Source of the DNA: Streptomyces sp. CB02923
GTDB taxonomy: Bacteria; Actinomycetota; Actinomycetes; Streptomycetales; Streptomycetaceae
Length of the DNA: 64,000 nt
NCBI RefSeq assembly: GCF_001905005.1
Contig: NZ_LWKZ01000029.1
Coordinates: 1 to 64,000 of the forward strand
Direction of reading: 5' to 3'
The notes below the pieces were generated by a model, which saw only the letters and a list, made by a program, of their open reading frames with translations, had not been told where the DNA came from and made no database searches. Both the position numbers and the translations under genes were made by a program. Positions 16,390-25,417 of this stretch are shown here, one piece after another. Within the stretch, counting starts at the first letter, position 1. Each line of letters starts with the position of its first letter.

Positions 16390-17546
16390 GTCCCGCTCCC
16401 CGTGTCCGCGCGCTCGTCAACATAGACGCGTGGCACCCGGGTACCGATCCGCGTGACGATCTCATACCCGATGGTGCCCGTCGCACGCGCCCAGTCCTCG
16501 GCGGTCGGCTCGCCCCGGTCCCCCGGGCCGAACAGCACGGCCACGTCTCCCACCTGGGCCGGGTCCCCGCCGAGATCGACCACGAACTGATCCATCGCGA
16601 TGGTCCCGGCGACCGTCCGCCATTTGCCCGCGACCAGCACCGGTCCGCTGTTCGAGGCATGGCGGGGGATGCCGTCGGCGTAGCCGAGCGGGACGAGGGC
16701 GAGCGTGGTCTCACCGGACGTCGTGTAGCGGTGCCCGTACGAGACGCCGTGGCCGCCGGGTACGTGCTTGACCGACGCCAGCGACGCCTCCAGCGTCATC
16801 GCCGGACGCAGCCCGTGGTCCTGCGGCACGCCCATCTCCGGGCTGGGCGAGATGCCGTAGATGCCGATCCCGGCGCGCACCAGGTCGAAGTGCGCCTGCG
16901 GGAGGCTGAGCAGCGCCGGGGTGTTGGCGTGGTGGCGCACCTCGGGGTCCAGGCCGGCCCGGCGGACCACCGCGTCGGCCTCGGCGAAGACCGCGAGCTG
17001 CGCGTCGATGGAGGGGTGTCCGGGCTCGTCGGCGCAGGCGAAGTGCGACCAGACGCCGGTGACCCGTATCGCGCCCTCGGCCTCGGCGGCGCGCGCGGCG
17101 GTGACCAGCTCGGGCCAGTCGGCGGGCTGGCAGCCGCTGCGCCCCAGTCCCGTGTCGATCTTCAGCTGGACGCGGGCGGTACGGCCGCACGCCCGCGCCG
17201 CCGCGGTCACCTCGTGCAGCGCCCACATCCCGCTGACCGACACGTCGATGTCCTGCTCGACCGCCTCCCGCCAGGGCCCGCCGGGCGTCCACAGCCAGCA
17301 CATCAGCCGCCCCGTGTCGCCCGCGGCGCGCAGCGCGAACGCCTCCTCGGGGAGCGCGGTGCCCAGCCATGAGGCCCCGGCCTCGCGGGCGGCCCGCGCG
17401 CACCGCACCGCGCCGTGGCCGTACCCGTCGGACTTCACCACGGCCATCAGCTCGGCCCGCGGCGCACGGGCCCGCAGCGCCCGCACGTTGGAGCGCACAG
17501 CGGCGAGGTCGACGGCCGCACGGGCCCGCATGGCTGTGTGGTTCAT
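16386..17546 (-). CDS. alr: Alanine racemase
   Basis: 386-aa PLP enzyme making D-alanine for peptidoglycan. The PLP lysine lies in VVKSDGYGHG near residue 38, and the catalytic Tyr of the second domain in GVSYGHRYTT. LVPLGYADGIPR and IAMDQFVVDL are further family motifs. ATG at 17546 (MNHTAMRARAAVDLAAVR) gives a standard N-terminus with GGGTGG immediately before it; the longer frame to 17936 runs into the neighbouring region and is not supported. The stop overlaps the hydrolase start by 4 nt. Confidence 0.95.
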   Translation of the reverse strand: MNHTAMRARAAVDLAAVRSNVRALRARAPRAELMAVVKSDGYGHGAVRCARAAREAGASWLGTALPEEAFALRAAGDTGRLMCWLWTPGGPWREAVEQDIDVSVSGMWALHEVTAAARACGRTARVQLKIDTGLGRSGCQPADWPELVTAARAAEAEGAIRVTGVWSHFACADEPGHPSIDAQLAVFAEADAVVRRAGLDPEVRHHANTPALLSLPQAHFDLVRAGIGIYGISPSPEMGVPQDHGLRPAMTLEASLASVKHVPGGHGVSYGHRYTTSGETTLALVPLGYADGIPRHASNSGPVLVAGKWRTVAGTIAMDQFVVDLGGDPAQVGDVAVLFGPGDRGEPTAEDWARATGTIGYEIVTRIGTRVPRVYVDERADTGSGT

Positions 17547-17722
17547 CCACCCAGTGTCGCAGAACGGGGTGTTGGGGCCGGGAGAGGCGGGCGCGCCCGG
17601 GTACGGGGCACGGGGTACGGGCCGCCGGGCGCTCCGGGCGGCGCCCCGCGGTACGCGGCCGTGCGCCGGGCGCGGACCACGGCCGTACGCCCCGCAAGAC
17701 CACGGCCGTCCGCCCGGCGCCC

Positions 17723-19150
17723 TCAGAAGCGGCTGATGTCGCGCCAGGCCGCGCCCAGCGCGCCGGCCACGTCCGTCGCCAGGATCGGCGCGCCGTCCGG
17801 GGTGGCCGCCAGGCGGGCGGCCAGGCCGTGCAGGTACGCGCCGGCGGCGGCCGCGTCGCGCGCGGGCAGGCCGGCGGCCAGCAGTGAGCCGGTCAGTCCG
17901 GACAGCACGTCGCCGCTCCCGGCGGTGGCCAGCCATCCCGTGCCGGTGGGGTTGGCGCGTACGGGGCCGCCCGCCGCGTCGGCGACGAGGGTCGTGGAGC
18001 CCTTGAGGAGGGCGGTGGCGCCGTACCGTGCGGCCAGTTCCCGTACGGAGTGCAGGCGGGCCGCCTCGACGTCCGCCCGGTCGGTGCCGAGCAGGGCGGC
18101 GGCCTCTCCGGCGTGCGGGGTGAGCAGGGTCGGCGCGCCGCGGTCCCGTACCCGTGCGGCGTCCAGGAAGCGCAGCCCGTCGGCGTCCACGAGGACGGGT
18201 ACGCCGGAGTCGAGGACGTCCCCCATCGCGTCGCCGTCGTCGCCGATGCCGGGGCCGATCACCCAGGCCTGGACCCGGCCCGCCTTCGAGGGGGGCCCGG
18301 CGTGCACCAGGGTCTCCGGGAACTGCGCGAGGACGGCGTCGGCCGCCGGGCCGACGTACCGTACGGCCCCGGCGCCGCCCCGCAGCGCTCCGGAGACCGC
18401 CAGGACGGCCGCGCCCGGATAGCGCGCCGAGCCCGCGACGACGCCCACCACGCCGCGCCGGTACTTGTCGCTCTCCGCCGTGGGGCGGGGCAGCAGCTCC
18501 GCCACGTCCGCGTACTGGAGCGCCTCGGCCGTGGCGTCCCCGGGCAGGTCCAGGCCGATGTCCACCAGCCGCAGCGCGCCCGCGTACTCGCGCGCGGGGT
18601 CGATGAGCAGCCCCGGCTTGTACGCGCCGAACGTCACCGTCACATCGGCCCGTACGGCGTCCCCCCGCACCTCCCCGGTGTCCGCGTCCACGCCGCTCGG
18701 CAGGTCGACGGAGGCCACCACGGTCTGCCGGGCGGCTTCGGCCAGCCGGGCCGCCTCAGGCCGCAGCCCGCCCTTGCCGCCGATGCCGACGATGCCGTCC
18801 ACGACGAGGTCGGCCCGCGCGATGTCGGCCAGGGCGTCGCCGGAGACCCGGCCGCCCGCCGCGCGCAGTGCCGCCAGGCCGCCCGCGTGGGCCCGGTCCG
18901 GTGACAGCAGGACGGCGCGTACGCCCGCGCCGCGCCGGGCCAGCCGGGCGCCCGCGTACAGCGCGTCGCCGCCGTTGTCCCCGCTGCCCACGAGCAGCAC
19001 GACCCGGGACCCGTACACCCTCCCCAGCAGCTCCGCACAGGCCACCGCGAGCCCGGCGGCGGCCCGCTGCATCAGGGCTCCTTCGGGCAGCCGCGCCATC
19101 AGGTCCCGCTCGGCCGCCCGTACGACATCCACGCTGAACGCAGTCCTCAT
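17723..19150 (-). CDS. nnrD: Bifunctional NAD(P)H-hydrate epimerase / ADP-dependent dehydratase
   Basis: 475-aa two-domain repair enzyme for hydrated NADH and NADPH. The N-terminal epimerase domain (about 1-205) has the GSGDNGGDALYAGARL motif. The C-terminal ribokinase-like dehydratase domain (about 215-475) has LTPHAGEAAALL and the nucleotide-binding TAGSGDVLSGLTG. ATG at 19150 gives MRTAFSVDVVRAAE, the usual start. It lies 80 nt downstream of acpS and about 180 nt upstream of alr, a conserved order in streptomycetes. The symbol nnr is also used for the fused form. Confidence 0.93.
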   Translation of the reverse strand: MRTAFSVDVVRAAERDLMARLPEGALMQRAAAGLAVACAELLGRVYGSRVVLLVGSGDNGGDALYAGARLARRGAGVRAVLLSPDRAHAGGLAALRAAGGRVSGDALADIARADLVVDGIVGIGGKGGLRPEAARLAEAARQTVVASVDLPSGVDADTGEVRGDAVRADVTVTFGAYKPGLLIDPAREYAGALRLVDIGLDLPGDATAEALQYADVAELLPRPTAESDKYRRGVVGVVAGSARYPGAAVLAVSGALRGGAGAVRYVGPAADAVLAQFPETLVHAGPPSKAGRVQAWVIGPGIGDDGDAMGDVLDSGVPVLVDADGLRFLDAARVRDRGAPTLLTPHAGEAAALLGTDRADVEAARLHSVRELAARYGATALLKGSTTLVADAAGGPVRANPTGTGWLATAGSGDVLSGLTGSLLAAGLPARDAAAAGAYLHGLAARLAATPDGAPILATDVAGALGAAWRDISRF

Positions 19151-19230
19151 GCCCCCAGTCTCACCCCGGCCGGCGCGGGCATTCCTCCCGGCTCGCCCGG
19201 CCGGGTACGGACCGCCCGCGCGGGCGCCGC

Positions 19231-19599
19231 TCAGCCCTCGGCCACGACCACCGCGGAGGCCACGCCCGCGTCGTGACTGAGCGACACGTGCCAGGAGCGC
19301 ACGCCGAGTTCCGCGGCCCGCTCGGCGACCGTGCCCCGGATCTTGAGTATCGGCTGCCCGGTCTCCAGCACCGCCACCTCCGCGTCCGTCCACCGCAGCC
19401 CGGCGGGCGCGCCGAGTGCCTTGGCCACCGCCTCCTTGGCGGCGAACCGCGCGGCGAGCGAGGCGATACCGCGGCGCTCGCCGCTGGGCAGCGTCAGCTC
19501 GCGTTCGACGAACAGCCGTGTCGCCATGTCCGGGGTGCGCTCCAGCGCGGCCGCGAACCGGTCGATCTCGGCGACGTCGATCCCCACCCCGATGATCAT
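19231..19599 (-). CDS. acpS: Holo-[acyl-carrier-protein] synthase AcpS
   Basis: 122 aa. It transfers 4'-phosphopantetheine from CoA to the Ser of acyl carrier proteins. The two metal/CoA motifs are GVGIDVAEIDRF at the N-terminus and FAAKEAVAKALG in the middle, and WHVSLSHDAG is the conserved C-terminal segment. Its ATG overlaps the glmS stop as ATGA. CoA supply genes (coaA, panD) lie elsewhere in the window. Confidence 0.95.
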   Translation of the reverse strand: MIIGVGIDVAEIDRFAAALERTPDMATRLFVERELTLPSGERRGIASLAARFAAKEAVAKALGAPAGLRWTDAEVAVLETGQPILKIRGTVAERAAELGVRSWHVSLSHDAGVASAVVVAEG

Positions 19600-21443
19600 T
19601 CGACGGTCACCGACTTGGCGAGGTTGCGCGGCTGGTCGACCTCGTTGCCGCGCGCGGTGGCCAGTTCGCAGGCGAAGACCTGGAGCGGCACCGTGGAGAC
19701 CATCGGCTGGAGCAGGGTGGGCGTGCGCGGGATGCGGACGAGGTGGTCCGCGTACGGGACGACCGTCTCGTCGCCCTCCTCGGCGATCACGATGGTGAGC
19801 GCGCCCCGGGCCCGGATCTCCTGGATATTGGAGACGATCTTGTCGTGCAGGACGGACCGCCCACGCGGCGACGGCACGACCACGACGACCGGCACGCCCT
19901 CCTCGATCAGCGCGATCGGCCCGTGCTTCAGCTCGCCCGCCGCGAAGCCCTCCGCGTGCATGTACGCGAGTTCCTTCAGCTTCAGCGCGCCCTCCAGGGC
20001 GACGGGATAGCCCACGTGCCGCCCCAGGAACAGCACCGTGTTCTTGTCCGCGAGGCTGCGCGCCAGCTCCCGTACCGGCTCCATCGTCCCCAGGACCTCG
20101 TCGACCTGCGTGCCGATCGCGGCCAGCTCGCGCACCACCGCCCGGATCTCGTCGCCCCACTGCGTGCCGCGCACCTGGCCCAGGTACAGGGCGAGGAGGT
20201 AACAGGCCACCAGCTGCGTCAGGAACGCCTTGGTCGAGGCGACCGCGACCTCGGGGCCCGCGTGCGTGTAGAGCACCGCGTCCGACTCGCGGGGGATCGT
20301 CGAGCCGTTGGTGTTGCACACCGCGAGCACCTTCGCGCCCTGCTCACGGGCGTGCCGTACCGCCATCAGGGTGTCCATCGTCTCGCCGGACTGCGAGATG
20401 GCGACGACCAGGGTGCGCGGGTCCAGGATCGGGTCGCGGTAGCGGAACTCGCTGGCCAGCTCCACCTCGCAGGGGATACGCGTCCAGTGCTCGATCGCGT
20501 ACTTGGCGATCATCCCGGCGTGGAAGGCCGTACCGCAGGCCACTATCACCACCTTGGTGGCCTCGCGCAGCACCGTGTCGTCGATGCGGACCTCGTCCAG
20601 CGAGAGCACCCCGGACTCGTCCACCCGGCCCAGCAGCGTGTCGGCGACCGCCTTCGGCTGCTCGGCGATCTCCTTGAGCATGAAGTAGTCGTAGCCGCCC
20701 TTCTCGGCGGCCGACGCGTCCCAGTCCACGTGGTAGTTGCGCACCTCCCCGGGCGCGCCGTCGAAGCCGGTGACCGTCACCCCGTCCCGGCGCAGTTCCA
20801 CGACCTGGTCCTGGCCCAGTTCGACGGCCTCGCGGGTGTACGAGATGAACGCCGCCACGTCCGACGCGAGGAACGCCTCGTCCTCGCCGATGCCCACCAC
20901 CAGCGGTGAGTTGCGGCGTGCGCCCACCACCACGTCCGGCGCGTCCGCGTGCACCGCCACCAGCGTGAACGCGCCCTCCAGCCGCCGGCACACCTGGCGC
21001 ATCGCCTCGGCCAGGTCACCGCAGGAGGAGAAGTTCTCCGCCAGGAGGTGCCCGACCACTTCGGTGTCCGTCTCGGAGGCCAGCGTGTGGCCGCGCCCGG
21101 CCAGTTCGGCGCGCAGGGCCGCGAAGTTCTCGATGATGCCGTTGTGGACGACGGCGACGCGCCCGGCGTTGTCCAGGTGCGGATGGGCGTTGACGTCGGT
21201 CGGCGCGCCGTGCGTGGCCCACCGCGTGTGCCCGATCCCGGTCGGCCCGGCGGGCAGCGGACGGTCCGCCAGTTCCTTCTCCAGGTTGGCGAGTTTGCCC
21301 GCCTTCTTGGCCGCGGCCAGCCCGCCGTCGGCGGGCACGGCCACCCCGGCCGAGTCGTAGCCGCGGTACTCCAGCCGCTTCAGCCCGGTGAGCACGACGT
21401 CCAGGGCGGACCGGCCGCCCGCATACCCCACGATTCCGCACAT
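19596..21443 (-). CDS. glmS: Glutamine-fructose-6-phosphate aminotransferase (isomerizing)
   Basis: 615 aa. It makes glucosamine-6-phosphate, the first step to UDP-GlcNAc. The N-terminal class II glutaminase domain starts MCGIVGYAGG, with Cys2 as nucleophile. Two SIS sugar-isomerase domains follow, with SQSGETMDTLMA and LGRHVGYPVALEGALKLKELAYMHAEG, and the end is ARGNEVDQPRNLAKSVTVE. With glmM nearby it covers two steps of the amino-sugar pathway. The product also feeds the DasR signal that would act at the chitinase operator. Transcribed divergently from coaA. No glmS ribozyme is visible. Confidence 0.97.
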   Translation of the reverse strand: MCGIVGYAGGRSALDVVLTGLKRLEYRGYDSAGVAVPADGGLAAAKKAGKLANLEKELADRPLPAGPTGIGHTRWATHGAPTDVNAHPHLDNAGRVAVVHNGIIENFAALRAELAGRGHTLASETDTEVVGHLLAENFSSCGDLAEAMRQVCRRLEGAFTLVAVHADAPDVVVGARRNSPLVVGIGEDEAFLASDVAAFISYTREAVELGQDQVVELRRDGVTVTGFDGAPGEVRNYHVDWDASAAEKGGYDYFMLKEIAEQPKAVADTLLGRVDESGVLSLDEVRIDDTVLREATKVVIVACGTAFHAGMIAKYAIEHWTRIPCEVELASEFRYRDPILDPRTLVVAISQSGETMDTLMAVRHAREQGAKVLAVCNTNGSTIPRESDAVLYTHAGPEVAVASTKAFLTQLVACYLLALYLGQVRGTQWGDEIRAVVRELAAIGTQVDEVLGTMEPVRELARSLADKNTVLFLGRHVGYPVALEGALKLKELAYMHAEGFAAGELKHGPIALIEEGVPVVVVVPSPRGRSVLHDKIVSNIQEIRARGALTIVIAEEGDETVVPYADHLVRIPRTPTLLQPMVSTVPLQVFACELATARGNEVDQPRNLAKSVTVE

Positions 21444-21595
21444 GAGGGCAGCCTACGGGGCCACCCGGCCCGTACCGGCGCTCCATCCGGTCAACGGCGA
21501 CGCGCACCGGATGCGGGCCCCGCCGACACGCGCGCCGGGCGGCCACAACCCCACCCCGAGGTGAACCGCCCGCCGGACCTGCGGACAATGGGCGC
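21444..21595. other. Divergent promoter region between glmS and coaA
   Basis: A 152-bp gap between two divergent start codons, so both promoters should be here. I could not pick a convincing -35/-10 pair on either strand. Confidence 0.4.
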
Positions 21596-22594
21596 GTGCC
21601 CCTCACCACAGAGCCGACCGAGTCGCAGCACCGCCGCCGCGCCGAGCGCACGCCGTACGTCGACCTGACGCGCGCCGAGTGGAGCGCCCTGCGGGAGAAG
21701 ACACCGCTGCCGCTGACCGCCGAGGAGGTCGAGCGGCTGCGCGGCCTGGGCGACGTGATCGACCTGGACGAGGTACGCGACGTCTACCTCCCGCTGTCCC
21801 GCCTGCTCAACCTGTACGTCGGCGCGTCCAGCAACCTGCGCGGCGCCCTGAACACCTTCCTCGGCGACGCGGGCGGCGGCCACGGCGCGCAGCCCGGCAC
21901 CCCGTTCGTCATAGGGGTCGCGGGCAGCGTGGCGGTCGGCAAGTCCACCACCGCCCGGCTCCTCCAGGCGCTGCTGGCCCGCTGGCCGGAGCACCCGCGC
22001 GTCGAACTGGTCACCACCGACGGCTTCCTGTTCCCCAACGCCGAACTGCACCGCCGCGGCCTGATGTCGCGCAAGGGCTTCCCCGAGTCGTACGACCGCC
22101 GGGCGCTGACCCGCTTCGTCGCCGACGTGAAGTCCGGCAAGTCCGAGGTCAGCGCGCCGGTCTACTCCCACCTGATCTACGACATCGTGCCGGGCGAGCG
22201 GCTGACCGTGCACCGCCCCGACATCCTGATCGTCGAGGGCCTGAACGTCCTGCAGCCCGCCCTGCCCGGCAAGGACGGCCGCACCCGGCTCGGCCTCGCC
22301 GACTTCTTCGACTTCTCGGTGTACGTGGACGCCCGGACGGAGGACATCGAGCGCTGGTACCTGGGCCGGTTCCGCAAGCTGCGCGAGACCGCCTTCCAGA
22401 ACCCGTTCTCGTACTTCCGCAAGTACACCCAGGTGTCCGAGGACGAGGCCCTCGACTACGCGCGGATGATCTGGCGCACCGTCAACAAGCCCAACCTGGA
22501 ACAGAACGTCGCCCCGAACCGCGGCCGCGCCAACCTCGTCCTGCGCAAGGGCCCCGACCACAAGGTGCAGCGGCTGTCACTGCGCAAACTCTGA
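21596..22594 (+). CDS. coaA: Type I pantothenate kinase
   Basis: 332 aa. It phosphorylates pantothenate, the committed step of CoA synthesis. The P-loop is GVAGSVAVGKSTTAR (about 106-120). Further family motifs are VTTDGFLFPN, KGFPESYDRRAL, YSHLIYDI, DILIVEGLNVLQ and the C-terminal NVAPNRGRANLVLRKGPDH. The start is GTG at 21596. It faces glmS divergently and converges on glmM, with a bidirectional hairpin between. Confidence 0.96.
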   Translation: MPLTTEPTESQHRRRAERTPYVDLTRAEWSALREKTPLPLTAEEVERLRGLGDVIDLDEVRDVYLPLSRLLNLYVGASSNLRGALNTFLGDAGGGHGAQPGTPFVIGVAGSVAVGKSTTARLLQALLARWPEHPRVELVTTDGFLFPNAELHRRGLMSRKGFPESYDRRALTRFVADVKSGKSEVSAPVYSHLIYDIVPGERLTVHRPDILIVEGLNVLQPALPGKDGRTRLGLADFFDFSVYVDARTEDIERWYLGRFRKLRETAFQNPFSYFRKYTQVSEDEALDYARMIWRTVNKPNLEQNVAPNRGRANLVLRKGPDHKVQRLSLRKL

Positions 22595-22677
22595 GGCGCG
22601 CCCTCGGCGAGGAGACGCTCCGGGCCCGACGCCGACGAGACCTGCCCCGGCCGTCAGCGGGGTCCGCCCCTGAGGGC

Positions 22678-22703
22678 GCGCCCGGGGATCGTCCCCGGGG
22701 CGC
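22678..22703. terminator. Bidirectional terminator between coaA and glmM
   Basis: GCGCCCGGGGA pairs with TCCCCGGGGCGC around a 3-nt loop, with one bulged G. It lies between two converging stop codons (22594 and 22716), so it can serve both genes. Confidence 0.6.
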
Positions 22704-22715
22704 CCCTGGTCCCTG

Positions 22716-24074
22716 CTACCCCAGCGCCGACTTCACGGCATCCGCCAGACGGCCGGCCACGGCCCCCGCCTGCTCGATGTCCGCGGCCTCGACCATGACC
22801 CGCACCAGCGGCTCCGTCCCCGAGGGGCGCAGCAGTACGCGCCCGGTGGCGCCCAGCTCGCGCTCCGCCTCCGCGACGGCCGAGGTGACCTCCGGCGACG
22901 TACGGACCCGGGTCTTGTCCACGTCCGGGACGTTCACCAGGACCTGCGGCAGGCGCTCCATGACGCGCACCAGCTCGCCCAGCGGGCGGCCGGTCACGGC
23001 GACGCGGGCGGCCAGCATCAGGCCGGTGAGCGTGCCGTCGCCGGTCGTCGCGTGGTCCAGCACGATGACGTGGCCGGACTGCTCGCCGCCGAGCGCGTAG
23101 CCCTGGGCCTTCATCTCCTCCAGGACGTAGCGGTCGCCGACCGCCGTCTGGACGAAGGTCAGGCCCTCGCGCTCCATCGCCAGCTTGAAGCCCAGGTTGG
23201 ACATCACGGTCGCCACGACGGCGTCCTTGCGCAGCGTGCCTGCTTCGCGCATGCCGAGGGCGAGGACGGCCAGGATCTGGTCGCCGTCGATCTCGTTGCC
23301 GTCGCGGTCCACCGCCAGGCAGCGGTCCGCGTCACCGTCGTGCGCGACGCCGAGGTCCGCGCCGTGCTCGACGACCGCGGTGCGCAGGCCGGAGAGGTGC
23401 GTGGAGCCGCAGTCGTCGTTGATGTTCAGGCCGTCGGGGTCGGTGCCGATGGTGACGACCTCGGCGCCGGCCCGCGCGAACGCCTCCGGGGAGACGCGGG
23501 ACGCCGCGCCGTGCGCGCCGTCGATGACGACCTTCAGGCCGTCCAGGCGGTTGGGCAGCACGCCCACCAGATGGGCGACGTAGTTGTCGAAGCCCTGGTC
23601 GTAGTCCTTGACCCGGCCCACGCCGGCGCCGGTCGGCCGCTCCCACGGCTCACCGGAGCTGTGCGACCGGTACGTGCGCTCGATGCGGTCCTCCAGCTCG
23701 TCGGCCAGCTTGTGGCCGCCGCGGGCGAAGAACTTGATGCCGTTGTCGGGCATCGGGTTGTGGCTGGCGGAGAGCATCACGCCCAGGTCCGCGCCGAGGG
23801 ACCCGGTCAGGTACGCCACGGCCGGGGTCGGCAGCACACCGACCCGCAGGACGTCCACGCCCGCGCTGGCCAGGCCCGCGACGACGGCGGCCTCCAGGAA
23901 CTCCCCCGACGCCCTCGGATCGCGTCCGACCACGGCCACCGGCCGGTGGCCCTCAAAGGTGCCGGCCTCCGCGAGCACATGCGCCGCCGCGACCGACAGA
24001 CCGAGCGCCAGCTCCGCCGTGAGATCCGCGTTGGCGACACCGCGCACACCGTCCGTGCCGAAGAGTCGTCCCAC
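22716..24074 (-). CDS. glmM: Phosphoglucosamine mutase
   Basis: 452 aa. It converts glucosamine-6-phosphate to glucosamine-1-phosphate for UDP-GlcNAc. It starts GRLFGTDGVRGVAN. The phosphoserine loop is VMLSASHNPMPDNGIKFF, the metal loop DGDADRC, the sugar loop GGEQSGHVI, and RPSGTEPLVRVMVE is the C-terminal phosphate-binding motif. GTG at 24074 has GGAGG 6 nt upstream. It lies downstream of rplM-rpsI, separated by a terminator. Confidence 0.97.
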   Translation of the reverse strand: MGRLFGTDGVRGVANADLTAELALGLSVAAAHVLAEAGTFEGHRPVAVVGRDPRASGEFLEAAVVAGLASAGVDVLRVGVLPTPAVAYLTGSLGADLGVMLSASHNPMPDNGIKFFARGGHKLADELEDRIERTYRSHSSGEPWERPTGAGVGRVKDYDQGFDNYVAHLVGVLPNRLDGLKVVIDGAHGAASRVSPEAFARAGAEVVTIGTDPDGLNINDDCGSTHLSGLRTAVVEHGADLGVAHDGDADRCLAVDRDGNEIDGDQILAVLALGMREAGTLRKDAVVATVMSNLGFKLAMEREGLTFVQTAVGDRYVLEEMKAQGYALGGEQSGHVIVLDHATTGDGTLTGLMLAARVAVTGRPLGELVRVMERLPQVLVNVPDVDKTRVRTSPEVTSAVAEAERELGATGRVLLRPSGTEPLVRVMVEAADIEQAGAVAGRLADAVKSALG

Positions 24075-24146
24075 TGGTGTCCTCCGAGTTGATGTACGTG
24101 GACCAGAGCATTGCGTCCAGGTATACGCCGCTGGTCCCGGATAGCC

Positions 24147-24185
24147 GAACGCCCCGGCAGCACGGATGGTGCCACCGGGGCGTTC
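24147..24185 (-). terminator. Terminator of the rplM-rpsI transcript
   Basis: GAACGCCCCGG pairs with CCGGGGCGTTC across a 17-nt loop, 32 nt beyond the rpsI stop. It separates the ribosomal genes from glmM. Confidence 0.75.
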
Positions 24186-24216
24186 GCCAAGAGCTGCGCG
24201 AGCAGCCAAGCGGCAA

Positions 24217-24723
24217 TTAGCGCTTGCTGTACTGCGGCGCCTTGCGGGCCTTCTTCAGACCGGCCTTCTTGCGCTCGACCGCACGGTCGTCGCGCTTGAG
24301 GAACCCGGCCTTCTTCAGGGCGCCGCGGTTGTTGTCCTCGTCCGCCTCGTTCAGCGCACGGGCCACGCCCAGGCGCAGCGCGCCGGCCTGGCCGGAGATG
24401 CCGCCGCCGGAGATGCGGGCGACCACGTCGTAGCGGTTGTCGAGTTCGAGCACCTTGAAGGGCTCGTTGACTTCCTGCTGGTGCACCTTGTTCGGGAAGT
24501 AACCCTCAAGGGTGCGGCCGTTGATCTTCCACTGGCCGGTGCCCGGGATGATCCGCACGCGCGCGATGGCGTTCTTGCGACGGCCGAGGCCGGCAGCCGG
24601 CTGCGGGTCGCCGAAGCGCGACGCGAGCGACTCGGAGGTGTACTCACCCTCCAGCGGAATCTCGGTCTCGGTGGTGTACTCCTCGACCTCGTCCAGCGGG
24701 GTCTCGGGGGTGGTCTCAGCCAC
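24217..24723 (-). CDS. rpsI: 30S ribosomal protein S9
   Basis: 168 aa. S9 binds the 16S rRNA head, and its C-terminal tail reaches the P-site tRNA. The conserved core starts at GRRKNAIARVRI (about 46) and ends in the universal KARKAPQYSKR. The acidic N-terminal extension of about 45 residues (rich in Glu and Thr) is a usual feature of actinobacterial S9. It follows rplM by 41 nt in a two-gene operon. Confidence 0.98.
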   Translation of the reverse strand: MAETTPETPLDEVEEYTTETEIPLEGEYTSESLASRFGDPQPAAGLGRRKNAIARVRIIPGTGQWKINGRTLEGYFPNKVHQQEVNEPFKVLELDNRYDVVARISGGGISGQAGALRLGVARALNEADEDNNRGALKKAGFLKRDDRAVERKKAGLKKARKAPQYSKR

Positions 24724-24764
24724 GATGCTCCTCAGATTCTCTTCGTCTTAGGGGGTGGCCGGAC

Positions 24765-25208
24765 TTACTGCGCGACCTGGGTGATCTCGAACGGGACCGG
24801 CTGCTGGGCAGCGTGCGGGTGCTCGGCGCCCGCGTAGACCTTCAGCTTCGAGAGCATCTGACGGCCCAGGGTGTTCTTGGGGAGCATGCCCTTGATGGCC
24901 TTCTCGACGGCCTTCTCGGGGTTCTTGTCGAGGAGCTCGTCGTAGCGCACCGAGCGCAGACCGCCCGGGAAGCCGGAGTGGCGGTAGGCCATCTTCTGGC
25001 TGCGCTTGTTGCCGGACAGGTGCACCTTGTCGGCGTTGACGATGATGACGAAGTCACCGGTGTCGACGTGCGGCGCGTACACCGGCTTGTGCTTGCCCCT
25101 CAGGAGGGACGCGGCCTGGGAGGCCAGACGGCCCAGGACAACGTCCTGCGCGTCAATGATGTGCCACTGGCGCTGGACATCGCCGGGCTTGGGGCTGAAC
25201 GTACGCAC
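24765..25208 (-). CDS. rplM: 50S ribosomal protein L13
   Basis: 147 aa, an early-assembly large-subunit protein. The family signature is WHIIDAQDVVLGRLAS at the N-terminus, followed by YRHSGFPGG and the MLPKNTLGR region. GTG at 25208 (VRTFSPKPGDVQ) is the usual streptomycete N-terminus; the longer frame to 25295 is not supported. It has a leader of about 170 nt after a good promoter, enough for L13 autoregulation, though no specific site is evident. Confidence 0.98.
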   Translation of the reverse strand: MRTFSPKPGDVQRQWHIIDAQDVVLGRLASQAASLLRGKHKPVYAPHVDTGDFVIIVNADKVHLSGNKRSQKMAYRHSGFPGGLRSVRYDELLDKNPEKAVEKAIKGMLPKNTLGRQMLSKLKVYAGAEHPHAAQQPVPFEITQVAQ

Positions 25209-25387
25209 GGTTAGCCTTCGCTTCTTCAGTGAATAGGGTCCTGTACTGGCCACCTCGGTCGATCTCCAGCACTGGCGGCCCCACGGGTGACGCAACCCGG
25301 GTTCCTGCCGCTGGTCATCGGCCCGGCAGACCGGCGTAAGGGCCCCTCACGTGAGATAGAGCAAGCCAATACGCATAACGAACTGGC

Positions 25388-25417
25388 AGAATACCGGGCC
25401 GCCCCCAGCCGGGTCAA
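25388..25417 (-). promoter_or_regulatory. HrdB-type promoter of rplM-rpsI
   Basis: On the minus strand TTGACC (25417-25412) and TATTCT (25393-25388) are separated by 18 nt, close to the vegetative sigma consensus. Transcription would start near 25381, giving a leader of about 170 nt. Its -35 box lies at the 3' end of the neighbouring glycosyltransferase gene (stop at 25414). Confidence 0.65.

Noticed and set aside
19596..21443. glmS ribozyme upstream of glmS
   Set aside because: The 152-bp upstream region has no resemblance to the ribozyme, which is found mainly in Firmicutes.
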